Of a stretch of 43,279 nucleotides of DNA, positions 26,535 to 34,234 are shown piece by piece. Both the position numbers and the translations under genes were made by a program. Position 1 is the stretch's first letter; each line of letters starts with the position of its first letter. The notes below the pieces were generated by a model that saw only the letters and a list, made by a program, of their open reading frames with translations, was not told where the DNA came from and ran no database searches. This DNA is from an uncultured Muribaculaceae bacterium (GTDB taxonomy: Bacteria; Bacteroidota; Bacteroidia; Bacteroidales; Muribaculaceae): the NCBI GenBank assembly GCA_904502025.1, contig CAJGDJ010000017.1, positions 1 through 43,279 of the forward strand, read 5' to 3'.

Positions 26535-27638
26535 TTATTTTAATTTACACACCAAAATACTATGTCCTTGTCCAAGACCATCATAAATTTCTTCAATCTC
26601 TAATCCGGCTTCTGCAACACATGCTTCCATATCTTCGGTATTATACATCTTACTATTCCCATTTGCAATGGCTGTAAAATATAAACTTGTCATTGTCAAG
26701 CAGAATGCTGCCGGTTCAAATCTTTGACGATCCCAAAGTGTTTCCATTATATATAATCGAGTAACTTTTGTCATCGCATTTTTTGCTCGCGATAATATTC
26801 CAACGATTTCCTCCATTGAAAAACAGTCAAGGAATTGGCTCATCCATATAGCATCTAATCCGCCCTCTCTTTTGGGAAACTGAGCTTCTTTGTCCAATAA
26901 ATTTATTCCATGACCTTTAATTCGCTCCGAACCGTTTTTTGATGCCACATTATCTTGCATCAATTTTATTTGTTGAGGCAAATCCAATATCGTTACCTCA
27001 ACATCATTGTCATATCCTACACACTGCAAAGCCCATTTTCCGGTATTTCCGCCCACATCATATAGGCTTCTTGTATTATGCTTCTTAAATACGACTTCCA
27101 ATGCTTCGGGGAATGACGAGTCGCTATAAAAATGATCAAAACCAAACCAACTTTTTTGCACTTGTTCGGGTAAACTTGACAATCCCTCATACACAGTTGG
27201 CCAAGAACCAAAATGCTTCAAGCCCTCAGGCTTGCCATTTACTAATGATTCTTCAAGATTAAACCACCCGATATAATTAACATCATGATTAAAATCCACA
27301 TTAACTCTCGTTGCTGGGTCGTTCAGTAAAAACCAACCTGTTTTTGAAATTGTGTATCGTTCAGTTTCCTGATTAACCAATATCGTTCCTATACACAATG
27401 AAGCCTCCAATAGACACTTAACTGCATAATCCGACAAATTTGTCTTTTCACAAATTTCTTCACGAGTAAGACCATCGTGCGAATCACGAAGTAAATCTAA
27501 AATTCCAAATTTTATCATCAATCGCGATGCTTGAAACACTACCGGTCCCCAAGCAATAAACTCAGCTAATCGTTGGGCTTCTCGAGCCGAAAGACTTTCT
27601 TTAGTATATTTTTTCTTTAATTCGGGTGTAAGATTCAT
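26535..27638 (-). CDS. O-methyltransferase-like protein (dimerisation winged helix plus SAM fold)
   Basis: A 367-residue class I methyltransferase with a winged-helix dimerisation domain (about 20-110) and a SAM motif SLYDVGGNTGKWALQ (about 193), of the acetylserotonin/plant-type O-methyltransferase family. Methylation of the aryl head is known for APEs, and this is the natural candidate. At the place of the usual HxWxDE catalytic block it reads MSQFLDCFSMEEI, with Gln and Cys instead of His, so the general base is not evident. It ends 27 bases before ACP 3 and begins four bases after the exported protein gene at 27643. Confidence 0.83.
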   Translation of the reverse strand: MNLTPELKKKYTKESLSAREAQRLAEFIAWGPVVFQASRLMIKFGILDLLRDSHDGLTREEICEKTNLSDYAVKCLLEASLCIGTILVNQETERYTISKTGWFLLNDPATRVNVDFNHDVNYIGWFNLEESLVNGKPEGLKHFGSWPTVYEGLSSLPEQVQKSWFGFDHFYSDSSFPEALEVVFKKHNTRSLYDVGGNTGKWALQCVGYDNDVEVTILDLPQQIKLMQDNVASKNGSERIKGHGINLLDKEAQFPKREGGLDAIWMSQFLDCFSMEEIVGILSRAKNAMTKVTRLYIMETLWDRQRFEPAAFCLTMTSLYFTAIANGNSKMYNTEDMEACVAEAGLEIEEIYDGLGQGHSILVCKLK

Positions 27639-27642
27639 ATAT

Positions 27643-28155
27643 TTAATCTTTTAACGCTTTTTTAAGTTGACGTTTCAAATAGCTTCCGGCACGTTTGCCC
27701 GACTCCTCTGCTCCGTCTTTAATCAAGTTTAATTTAGTGCCAAAAGTACCACCTTCAGCATTAAGTTCTATAATATTTGCCAAGATTGTTCCATCTTCAG
27801 CAATCACATGCAACTCACTTGTAATATCACCATGTGTGTTAATTTTTAATACAACCCAACGTAATGTCAAGGGTGCATTTTTACCTTTTGCAACCATCAA
27901 ATAATCACCTGTTCTATCATTTAGAGTCCCTAAAAACTTTGCAATAATCACCGGCTGGTCTTTATCCCAATCCAACTCATATTGTGCAAATTCTTCTTCA
28001 CTCATGCCATGAATAACAGCGTTTGAGTAATCTACCTCAAACCTTGCCTCCCTTGCTTTTGCCAATTCTTTTAGAGAACCCGACTCAAGACGTATTGCAT
28101 TAGCATTCAATAATGCAAAACACAACATCAATAAAGCTATTAATTTTCTCATCAT
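27643..28155 (-). CDS. exported protein of unknown function, family member A
   Basis: A 170-residue protein with a signal peptide (to about residue 20, ending NANA). The mature start RLESGSLKELAKA and the following FEVDYSNAVIHG match the proteins at 28318-28881 (ELESGSLKELK, WDYSKM) and 30097-30648 (RLKSGTLAPLK, FDFSKT), so the three form one paralogous family. I do not recognise the family. Mostly beta and short helices are expected, with a basic C-terminal helix (KRAGSYLKRQLKKALKD). It is four bases from the methyltransferase gene and preceded by its own promoter-like site at 28234. Confidence 0.75.
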   Translation of the reverse strand: MMRKLIALLMLCFALLNANAIRLESGSLKELAKAREARFEVDYSNAVIHGMSEEEFAQYELDWDKDQPVIIAKFLGTLNDRTGDYLMVAKGKNAPLTLRWVVLKINTHGDITSELHVIAEDGTILANIIELNAEGGTFGTKLNLIKDGAEESGKRAGSYLKRQLKKALKD

Positions 28156-28233
28156 ATTTTACTTATTATTAAGATATATGTCTAATGGTCAAAAAAGTTG
28201 GTAAAAGTCAATTGCTTAACACGCCATTTTTAA

Positions 28234-28273
28234 CAAAGATACATTAGCACCATTTTTAAGGAGTGCTAATGTA
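28234..28273 (-). promoter_or_regulatory. hairpin plus -7 box between paralogues B and A
   Basis: TACATTAGCAC (28240-28250) and GTGCTAATGTA (28263-28273) are perfect 11-bp inverted repeats around a 12-base loop. On the minus strand the hairpin is directly followed by TATCTTTG (28234-28241), a good -7 box, about 80 bases before gene A. It can be an internal terminator followed by a restart, or an operator. Confidence 0.5.
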
Positions 28274-28317
28274 ATCTTAATTTTATTTACAATCAGCGGC
28301 AAATACCTACAATCTAA

Positions 28318-28881
28318 CTATTTACCTTTACTAACTTGTTTTGCCAAGTCTTTAGCTAAATCTTGATATGCCATTATTCTTCGAGCCTCATTGCTATAAG
28401 AAGCGGTTCCCGAACAATCAAATTTAATTGTTGCGATTTTTGTTTTATCCGACAATTTAATCACATCAACAGATCCTTCAATATGAGCTCCACGAGAGAA
28501 TCCTCCAAACATAACTGCTGCCGCAGTTGAACCGTAATGGAATTTTTCTACACGAATAATTATTTCATATTGGGCAGCATCTTCATCTTCAGTGATAAGA
28601 CAATACTTTTTGTTCTTTTTATTGAAAAACACATCAAACGATGCTTCCGAAGCTGCAACTTCTGCCGGATAATCTCTTTCCCATTCAGCACCTTTTTCCT
28701 TTAGGAATGCTTTTTCAGTCTTATCTTCGATAAGCATTTTAGAATAATCCCAAGTTAAAAGTACTCGAACATCTGAATTTTTTAATTCTTTCAAGCTACC
28801 GCTTTCAAGCTCTGCATCAGCAAAAGCTGATAGCGAAATAAACGCAGCCACTAAAAGCATTAAAAACTTTTTCATATCCAT
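28318..28881 (-). CDS. exported protein of unknown function, family member B
   Basis: A 187-residue exported protein whose signal peptide ends in SAFADA. It shares with its paralogues the N-terminal motif LESGSLKELK and the DYSKM block, then EWERDYP (about 67). A Gly-rich stretch (about 120-135, MFGGFSRGAH) is followed by a beta pattern VDVIKLSDKTKIATIKFDCS and a lysine-rich helix. Similar GG-rich central parts occur in the C member (GWGGASISG). I do not recognise the family. It lies 50 bases after a beta-barrel gene. A periplasmic or outer-membrane-associated role is inferred. Confidence 0.75.
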   Translation of the reverse strand: MDMKKFLMLLVAAFISLSAFADAELESGSLKELKNSDVRVLLTWDYSKMLIEDKTEKAFLKEKGAEWERDYPAEVAASEASFDVFFNKKNKKYCLITEDEDAAQYEIIIRVEKFHYGSTAAAVMFGGFSRGAHIEGSVDVIKLSDKTKIATIKFDCSGTASYSNEARRIMAYQDLAKDLAKQVSKGK

Positions 28882-28931
28882 TTGTATTAAAATCGGTTTA
28901 TTTATATTAGGTTTGTTTTTCTATCAAAACA

Positions 28932-29525
28932 TTAGAAGTGAATACCAATTCTAAAGTTTACACACGAAACTGAAGGAAGTGAAGATTCAACACCATACAC
29001 ATAATCACCATAACCTATATAGCTCTCTTCTGACGACCCTGTAAATAAAGAATATCCTAAACTCAAATCCATTCCAAAATTATCAGTAAAATTAAATGTA
29101 CAACCAAATGCTGGACTGAAATACAATGCACCCGCTTCAGAATATCCATTATATCCCCCACCTAATCTCAAACCTACAAATGGAGATACTTTTGAATAAC
29201 GCAAGAAGCTATAACGACATTCTGCAAATGTTGCAAACAAAGGCATTACTTCCACATCATAATCAACAAAATCATAATAACTATAATCAGACGTTTCGTA
29301 AGTATAGAATTCGGTCATTCCTAAAGAAAAATCAATACCTGCACCAACAAATAGCCCATCTATAATTTCAACACCATGAGATGTAGCAACACCCCAAGTG
29401 CCACCAAGATCTCCTTCTGATGGAATTGATAGACCACCAAATGTTTCAACATAACCTTTATAAGAAGCCGCAGATGCTGATGAAATACAGCAAGCCACAA
29501 ATAAAATAGCTAATAATTTTTTCAT
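28932..29525 (-). CDS. small outer-membrane beta-barrel protein, copy 1
   Basis: A 197-residue porin-like protein (OmpX/OmpA-barrel type) with signal peptide KKLLAILFVACCISSASA. The body alternates amphipathic strands rich in Tyr and Gly, with the conserved block SKVSPFVGLRLGGGYN (about 112) and a C-terminal strand ending in Phe (FRIGIHF), as for outer-membrane insertion signals. It is a tandem paralogue of 29559-30062, sharing an almost identical signal peptide and GLFVGAG and SPFVGLRLG blocks. The function is unknown. It sits inside the APE operon with gaps of 33 and 50 bases to its neighbours. Confidence 0.8.
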   Translation of the reverse strand: MKKLLAILFVACCISSASAASYKGYVETFGGLSIPSEGDLGGTWGVATSHGVEIIDGLFVGAGIDFSLGMTEFYTYETSDYSYYDFVDYDVEVMPLFATFAECRYSFLRYSKVSPFVGLRLGGGYNGYSEAGALYFSPAFGCTFNFTDNFGMDLSLGYSLFTGSSEESYIGYGDYVYGVESSLPSVSCVNFRIGIHF

Positions 29526-29558
29526 AATTTTTATATATCAAAGTTTATAATACTTATT

Positions 29559-30062
29559 TTAGAAATGAATTCCAAGTTTTATCGCAATGCTATGAGACTG
29601 GTCATCTCCAGCATCACAAGTATAAACATTCCATTGAAGACCAACATCAAGACCAAACTTCTTTGTAAAATTAAATGTACAACCAGCCATTAGCGGGCAC
29701 GTATAAAATGCAAAATCTTCGCAGATAGCATCATATCCAGCTCCTAATCTCAAGCCAACAAATGGAGATACTTTCTTTTTTCGCAAGAAGTTATATCTTG
29801 CTTCTGAAAACATTGCTCCCAAAAAATACACATCTTCATAATCATCAATTTCAGAAGCTAAAGCTAATTCAAGACCTGCACCTACAAATAACCCGTCGAT
29901 TATTTGGATACCATGAGAAGTGCTGACTCCCCATAGACTACATAAGTCCTCATCTGTAGATACAACTAACCCAGTGGAGGTATCTACGTATCCTTTGTAA
30001 GAAACTGCTGATGCTGATGAAATGCAGCAAGCCACAAATAAAATAGCAAATAACTTTTTCAT
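29559..30062 (-). CDS. small outer-membrane beta-barrel protein, copy 2
   Basis: A 167-residue paralogue of the preceding barrel. The signal peptide is KKLFAILFVACCISSASA, with shared GYVDTSTGL, IIDGLFVGAGLELAL, KVSPFVGLRLGAGYD and a terminal strand IAIKLGIHF. It is about 30 residues shorter, mainly from a missing loop in the first half. ATG at 30062 is preferred to the in-frame GTG at 30068. The pair is a tandem duplication. Confidence 0.8.
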   Translation of the reverse strand: MKKLFAILFVACCISSASAVSYKGYVDTSTGLVVSTDEDLCSLWGVSTSHGIQIIDGLFVGAGLELALASEIDDYEDVYFLGAMFSEARYNFLRKKKVSPFVGLRLGAGYDAICEDFAFYTCPLMAGCTFNFTKKFGLDVGLQWNVYTCDAGDDQSHSIAIKLGIHF

Positions 30063-30096
30063 AATCACATGTTTTAATTGTTAGTAGTATGTTTAA

Positions 30097-30648
30097 TTAA
30101 TAATGATATATCAAATCGCATAAATGTTCAGCCAAATCACTAAACACTTGTTTTAGTCCTACATATCCTGACATTGCACCACCTAACTGAGTACCATTCA
30201 TCTTTAATATCTCAACTATGGCAAAGGGCTCAGAGCTACCTTTTTCATAAAACTCGGCATAACCACTTATTGATGCTCCACCCCAACCGGCTTTAGTTCC
30301 CATTTGCAAAGTCTTCACAACAACATTCAGTGCTAATTTTTCACCTTCTTTTGTAACAGCACGAGGTCCTTCTTCAATATCTTCGTCCCATTTATCACAA
30401 AACCATTCGAGCATCTCAAATTCATAACGACGAAACGTTTCCATATCGCTATGATAATCCTCAACTATAAACTGTTTTAGAGGTTTACGATTAGTTTTTG
30501 TTTTAGAAAAATCAAATGAACATGAGATTAGCCCTCCTTTTGTCTTTAATGGAGCGAGCGTGCCACTTTTTAACCTCAATGGATTATCGGCAAAAGCAAC
30601 AACAGTTGATATTAACAACAAAAATATAACTATTATCGATTTTTTCAT
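30097..30648 (-). CDS. exported protein of unknown function, family member C
   Basis: A 183-residue exported protein (signal peptide to about residue 20, ending AFA) and the most distant of the three paralogues. Shared features are LRLKSGTLAPLK, CSFDFSKTK, and a central Gly block GWGGASISGYAEFY (about 122) matching the B member. It also has an acidic stretch FCDKWDEDIEEG. It is 15 bases after the KS 3 gene, so it is clearly in the APE operon. The function is not recognised. A role in envelope handling of the pigment is possible. Confidence 0.75.
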   Translation of the reverse strand: MKKSIIVIFLLLISTVVAFADNPLRLKSGTLAPLKTKGGLISCSFDFSKTKTNRKPLKQFIVEDYHSDMETFRRYEFEMLEWFCDKWDEDIEEGPRAVTKEGEKLALNVVVKTLQMGTKAGWGGASISGYAEFYEKGSSEPFAIVEILKMNGTQLGGAMSGYVGLKQVFSDLAEHLCDLIYHY

Positions 30649-30663
30649 ATATCTATAAAATCA

Positions 30664-31884
30664 TTATATTTTCTTTATAACCAAAGCACTATTTGTTCCT
30701 CCAAAACCAAATGAGTTACTCAAAATAGTATTGAGCTCCATATCAATGGTTTTTGTGGCAATATTTAATTTGGCAGAATATTCATCAGGGTTTTCAAAGT
30801 TGATATTAGGTGCCACAAAATTATTATGCATCATTATGAGTGAATATATAATCTCACTTGCTCCTGCCATCCAGCATTCATGTCCGGTCATTCCCTTAGT
30901 TGATGACACAAAAGCTTTTTTACCCTCAAATAATTGAGCTATCGCCTTTGCCTCATACATATCGCCTTGTGGAGTACTTGTTGCATGGGCATTTATATAA
31001 TCAATATCATCGGGAGTCAATCCGGCATCATGCAAAGCACGTTGCATCGCCAACGCCGATCCGATATCACTAGGTTGTGAAATTCCTTGACCATTTGAAG
31101 AGAAGCCATATCCACACACTTCAGCAATAATGTTGGCTCCACGAGCCACAGCATGCTCATATTCTTCCAATATCAATGCCGCAGCACCTCCACTTGGAAT
31201 CAACCCGTCGCGATCTCTATCAAATGGGCGAGATGCTTTCGTGGGGTCATCAACACGCATTGAGAATGTTCGCAACGCATCAAAAGAGAACATGCTATAT
31301 TTATTTACTTCTTGTGCTCCACCACAAAGGACTATATCTTGAAGACCTTGCTTAATAAACATATATCCAAGACCAATTGAATGGCTTCCACTTGCACATG
31401 CCGCACTAACGGTAAAATTAATTCCTCGAAGAGGAAACACCGAACATAAATTCATGTTTACCGTAGAGTTCATTGATTGGAATATCGCTCCCGACCCAAC
31501 TAACTCCGAGTCATGCTTTTCTGCCATAATTTGTGCACCCTCTACAATAGCCTGTGCTGTAGAGTCGTTCCCAAATATACAACCTACTTCATTGTTCTGA
31601 AGATATTCATTATCTATATTTGCTTGCTCAAATGCTTGACGAGTTGCCATAAAAGCATACTCGGCCGCTTCTGACATATTTGCACGTTGACGTCGATCAA
31701 GCAACCCTTTTAATTTAGGTTTCTCAACAATCCCTGTCAATGGAGATCGGAAACCGTATGACACTCGCTCTTCATCAATGCCAATACCCGATTTACCGTT
31801 ATATAATGAATTTTTTATCGTTTCCATGTCAGTGCCAAGGCACGTCCATGCTCCAATTCCTGTTATTACTACACGCCTATTCAT
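30664..31884 (-). CDS. beta-ketoacyl-ACP synthase, FabF type (APE KS 3)
   Basis: A stand-alone FabF-like ketosynthase of 406 residues, the usual length. The triad is Cys in VSAACASGSHS (about 160), His in NAHATSTPQGD (about 298) and His in GMTGHECWMAG (about 332), with the end block NSFGFGGTNSALV. It differs from KS 1 and KS 2 in lacking a fused tail, and resembles the ApeR-type ketosynthase of APE clusters. It is the second gene of the operon, 15 bases after the ketoreductase. Confidence 0.9.
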   Translation of the reverse strand: MNRRVVITGIGAWTCLGTDMETIKNSLYNGKSGIGIDEERVSYGFRSPLTGIVEKPKLKGLLDRRQRANMSEAAEYAFMATRQAFEQANIDNEYLQNNEVGCIFGNDSTAQAIVEGAQIMAEKHDSELVGSGAIFQSMNSTVNMNLCSVFPLRGINFTVSAACASGSHSIGLGYMFIKQGLQDIVLCGGAQEVNKYSMFSFDALRTFSMRVDDPTKASRPFDRDRDGLIPSGGAAALILEEYEHAVARGANIIAEVCGYGFSSNGQGISQPSDIGSALAMQRALHDAGLTPDDIDYINAHATSTPQGDMYEAKAIAQLFEGKKAFVSSTKGMTGHECWMAGASEIIYSLIMMHNNFVAPNINFENPDEYSAKLNIATKTIDMELNTILSNSFGFGGTNSALVIKKI

Positions 31885-31899
31885 ATACTACTATGATTT

Positions 31900-32631
31900 T
31901 TATGTGTAAAGACCTCCATTAATCGAAATAACCTCTCCAGTGATATAATTAGCACCTTCCGACACTAAAAATGCTACAGTTTCAGCAACTTCTTCAGGCT
32001 TACCAAAACGTCCCATTGGCACCAACTGTTTCAATTCATCAACCGCCAAATCTTTAGTCATATCAGTATCAATAAAACCGGGAGCTATAGCATTGACTGT
32101 TACACCTCTCGCAGCAACTTCTTGTGCCAATGCTTTGGTCATACCAATCATAGCAGCCTTAGCGGCACTATAGTTTGTTTGACCCGGCATTCCTTTCAAC
32201 CCCGACAACGATGCGACATTAACAATTTTGCCACTTCTCTTTCGTGGCATCATGTGTTTTAACAGATGGCGTGTAAGATAAAAACTACCATCTAACGACG
32301 TTTGCAACACCGAATGCCACTCGTCGTCCGACATCATAAACATCACATTGTCTTTTCTTATTCCGGCGTTATTTACCAATACCGAAATGTACTCAGCCGG
32401 GTGAGCTTCTTCCCAAGCTGTCAATGTATTTTCGATTTGTTGCTTATCAGATACGTCAAACGGCATTAATTCTGCCATTCCTCCGTTTTCTTCTATTATT
32501 GATTTTGTTTCAAGAGCAGCATCTCTATTACTTGCATAATTTATCAATACAACATACCCCATCTGAGATAGTTTAATGCATATTGCTTTCCCTATACCTC
32601 GAGAGCCTCCTGTAACTAATGCGTATTTCAT
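31900..32631 (-). CDS. 3-ketoacyl-ACP reductase, FabG type (ApeQ-like)
   Basis: A 243-residue short-chain dehydrogenase. The cofactor motif TGGSRGIGKA is at residues 7-16, NNAG near 87, catalytic Ser in VNVASLSGLKG and YSAAKAAM (Tyr near 152, Lys 156). It reduces 3-ketoacyl-ACP, the second step of each polyene extension cycle. It is the first gene of the 24-kb operon and is preceded by the poly-G promoter at 32758-32818. A housekeeping FabG cannot be ruled out from sequence alone, but operon context makes the cluster role likely. Confidence 0.9.
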   Translation of the reverse strand: MKYALVTGGSRGIGKAICIKLSQMGYVVLINYASNRDAALETKSIIEENGGMAELMPFDVSDKQQIENTLTAWEEAHPAEYISVLVNNAGIRKDNVMFMMSDDEWHSVLQTSLDGSFYLTRHLLKHMMPRKRSGKIVNVASLSGLKGMPGQTNYSAAKAAMIGMTKALAQEVAARGVTVNAIAPGFIDTDMTKDLAVDELKQLVPMGRFGKPEEVAETVAFLVSEGANYITGEVISINGGLYT

Positions 32632-32757
32632 ATTTTTATTATTAACTCATTAACAAATAGCACATTGCACTCATTCAATACATCAATTTTTTCTTTCCAA
32701 AAAATTAGCACATCAGAATAATATCGGCAATAAATGCTAAAATAATTGAAATTTTTG

Positions 32758-32818
32758 CAAATATACGGAATAATTTACCCCCCCCCTCAATTCCTTAACA
32801 TCATTTAACACTTCTAAC
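32758..32818 (-). promoter_or_regulatory. APE operon promoter with G9 run in the spacer and GTTAA direct repeats
   Basis: Read on the minus strand: GTTAA repeats at 32809-32805 and 32799-32795, with a third weaker copy (GTTAG) at 32818-32814; then TTGA; then nine G (32786-32778); then 12 bases; then TATATTTG (32765-32758), the -7 box. The start of the ketoreductase is about 127 bases on. The layout is repeated before the CsgG-like operon. The G run sits between the -33 and -7 positions. Confidence 0.65.
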
Positions 32819-32861
32819 ATCTCACTTTATTTCGTAAATTTCATCTATTCCATTTATAACA

Positions 32862-33072
32862 GGAGGGTGTATCAAAATTCTATCTATTAACCCCTCCGGC
32901 TCTACGTATCACCTCCCCTAAAACAGGGAAGGACTATTCATATTTGAGTCAAAATATTAACTATCAGCAAAATAGCAATATTGCTCCCATATTTTCAGGG
33001 GAGCTGTCGCTTGCGACTGAGGGGTGTAAAAACAAAGGAGATGTATCAATTTTTGAATTTTGACACATCTCC
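32862..33072. repeat. nested palindromic repeat region (dispersed repeat copy 2 inside outer arms)
   Basis: The inner part (32889-33028) is the second copy of the repeat at 3461-3612, in inverted orientation, with end motifs ACCCCTCCGG and CTGAGGGGTG. It is bracketed by arms GGAGGGTGTATCAAAATTC (32862-32880) and GAATTTTGACACATCTCC (33055-33072), which are near-perfect inverted repeats. A second copy of the left arm, GGAGATGTATCAATTTTTG, is at 33037-33055. It looks like one small element placed within another. Confidence 0.6.
33026..33072 (-). terminator. terminator of the CsgG-like operon
   Basis: On the minus strand GGAGATGTGTCAA (33072-33060) pairs with TTGATACATCTCC (33049-33037), with one mismatch, and is followed by TTTGTTTTT. 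It begins about 30 bases after the stop of the CsgG-like gene. Confidence 0.7.
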
Positions 33073-33102
33073 ATCATCGATATATTAAAATATTTATTAC
33101 GT

Positions 33103-34224
33103 TTATCTTTCTCTCATTTTTGATGCTTTTTTCAAAGCGTCATTAAGCTTACTACCATATATTTCAGCTGATTTTCTCCATACATCTCCAGTCAAATTAG
33201 TAAATGACCCGACAACACCTTCTCTTGTTTCCATTCTAATGCCCGAATAGACTTCTTTTGTTATTGTGTCAATAAACACATAATCTACAATCCACTTATT
33301 ACCTCGTTCTCCAACTACACGCACCTTAAGTACCAATGTTATTGGAGCAGTGGTATTTGTTACTGACAATTTCACCGAGTTTAATCGGTCGTTCACTCTA
33401 TCAACAAATTTTTTAAGTATTTCGTGGAATTTTCCGTAGAAGAACTCTTCAGCACCCTCTTCTTTATCAAGAAATTTATCTTGAATATATTCCTCGAATT
33501 GCAATCCTTCTACTGTTGCATCAGATAAATCATAAACTACATAGGCAATTCCAGAATCAAGAACAGGCATAAGTTCTATCGGTAAGAATTTTTCTGATTG
33601 AGCATGTAAATCATACGCAGCCGAAGCAATACCCGAGTTGCGAGCATCACTGCTCTTCACTTTTGATTTTTGAGTTGATACTTTCTCATTTTTAGCTGGA
33701 GTAGATTTCGTTGATTTAGTTTGATTTTTTTTAGCACCACCAACCGACACATCACTACGTTCACCTAAAATTATCAAAGTAATTGGCTCAATAACGTCTA
33801 AAAGTGATTCAGTTTCCACCAATTTTGATTGTTGTTTCTCAACACTTGCAGTTTCAACATTAATCATTTTTATACTTATCAACGAACGCGTACCCATCTT
33901 TGATATTACTGACAATACAACTTTATCAGCTCCAGCCAAACGTCCCAACTCAGTAGCTTGTGACTCATCAACAGCATCAGAATTTGAGAATTTCGCTTCT
34001 TGCATTACTTTATCCAATTGCGAACGTTCAACTATGGCATATTCACCACCATGATTTACAAAACAGTTACTAATAAGTTCTCGAACCCCCATTTGCAATG
34101 CCGGATCATTATTTCCGGGTAATGATGGATCAAAAATAGCCACCCTTAAAGCTCCTTTTTGTGCAAGTACTTGACTCTGACCAATCAATAATAATGTCAC
34201 TAAAAATAGTAATATTCGTTTCAT
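33103..34224 (-). CDS. exported CsgG/LpoB-like protein
   Basis: A 373-residue exported protein with signal peptide (MKRILLFLVTLLLIGQSQVLAQ, no lipobox Cys). Residues about 25-155 follow the CsgG/HfaB/LpoB fold pattern: LRVAIFDPSLPGN, YAIVERSQLDKVMQEAKF, TELGRLAGADKVVLSVISKMG and the strand ISIKMINVETASV. A low-complexity Lys/Ser/Thr linker (about 165-200) leads to a second domain that I do not recognise. CsgG proteins form secretion pores for curli, but many Bacteroidota relatives lack the transmembrane hairpins and serve as envelope regulators. No csgA-like subunit is nearby. Confidence 0.75.
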   Translation of the reverse strand: MKRILLFLVTLLLIGQSQVLAQKGALRVAIFDPSLPGNNDPALQMGVRELISNCFVNHGGEYAIVERSQLDKVMQEAKFSNSDAVDESQATELGRLAGADKVVLSVISKMGTRSLISIKMINVETASVEKQQSKLVETESLLDVIEPITLIILGERSDVSVGGAKKNQTKSTKSTPAKNEKVSTQKSKVKSSDARNSGIASAAYDLHAQSEKFLPIELMPVLDSGIAYVVYDLSDATVEGLQFEEYIQDKFLDKEEGAEEFFYGKFHEILKKFVDRVNDRLNSVKLSVTNTTAPITLVLKVRVVGERGNKWIVDYVFIDTITKEVYSGIRMETREGVVGSFTNLTGDVWRKSAEIYGSKLNDALKKASKMRER

Positions 34225-34234
34225 ATTTATTCTT

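Noticed and set aside
8647..32631. Flexirubin / dialkylresorcinol cluster
   Set aside because: No DarA- or DarB-like (KS III plus cyclase) gene is present; the ketosynthases are all FabF-like, so a plain aryl polyene is the better reading.
32758..33072. Invertible promoter (DNA inversion switch)
   Set aside because: Inverted repeats exist, but they flank a repeat element rather than the promoter, and no invertase gene is present. The homopolymer run is the more plausible variable element.
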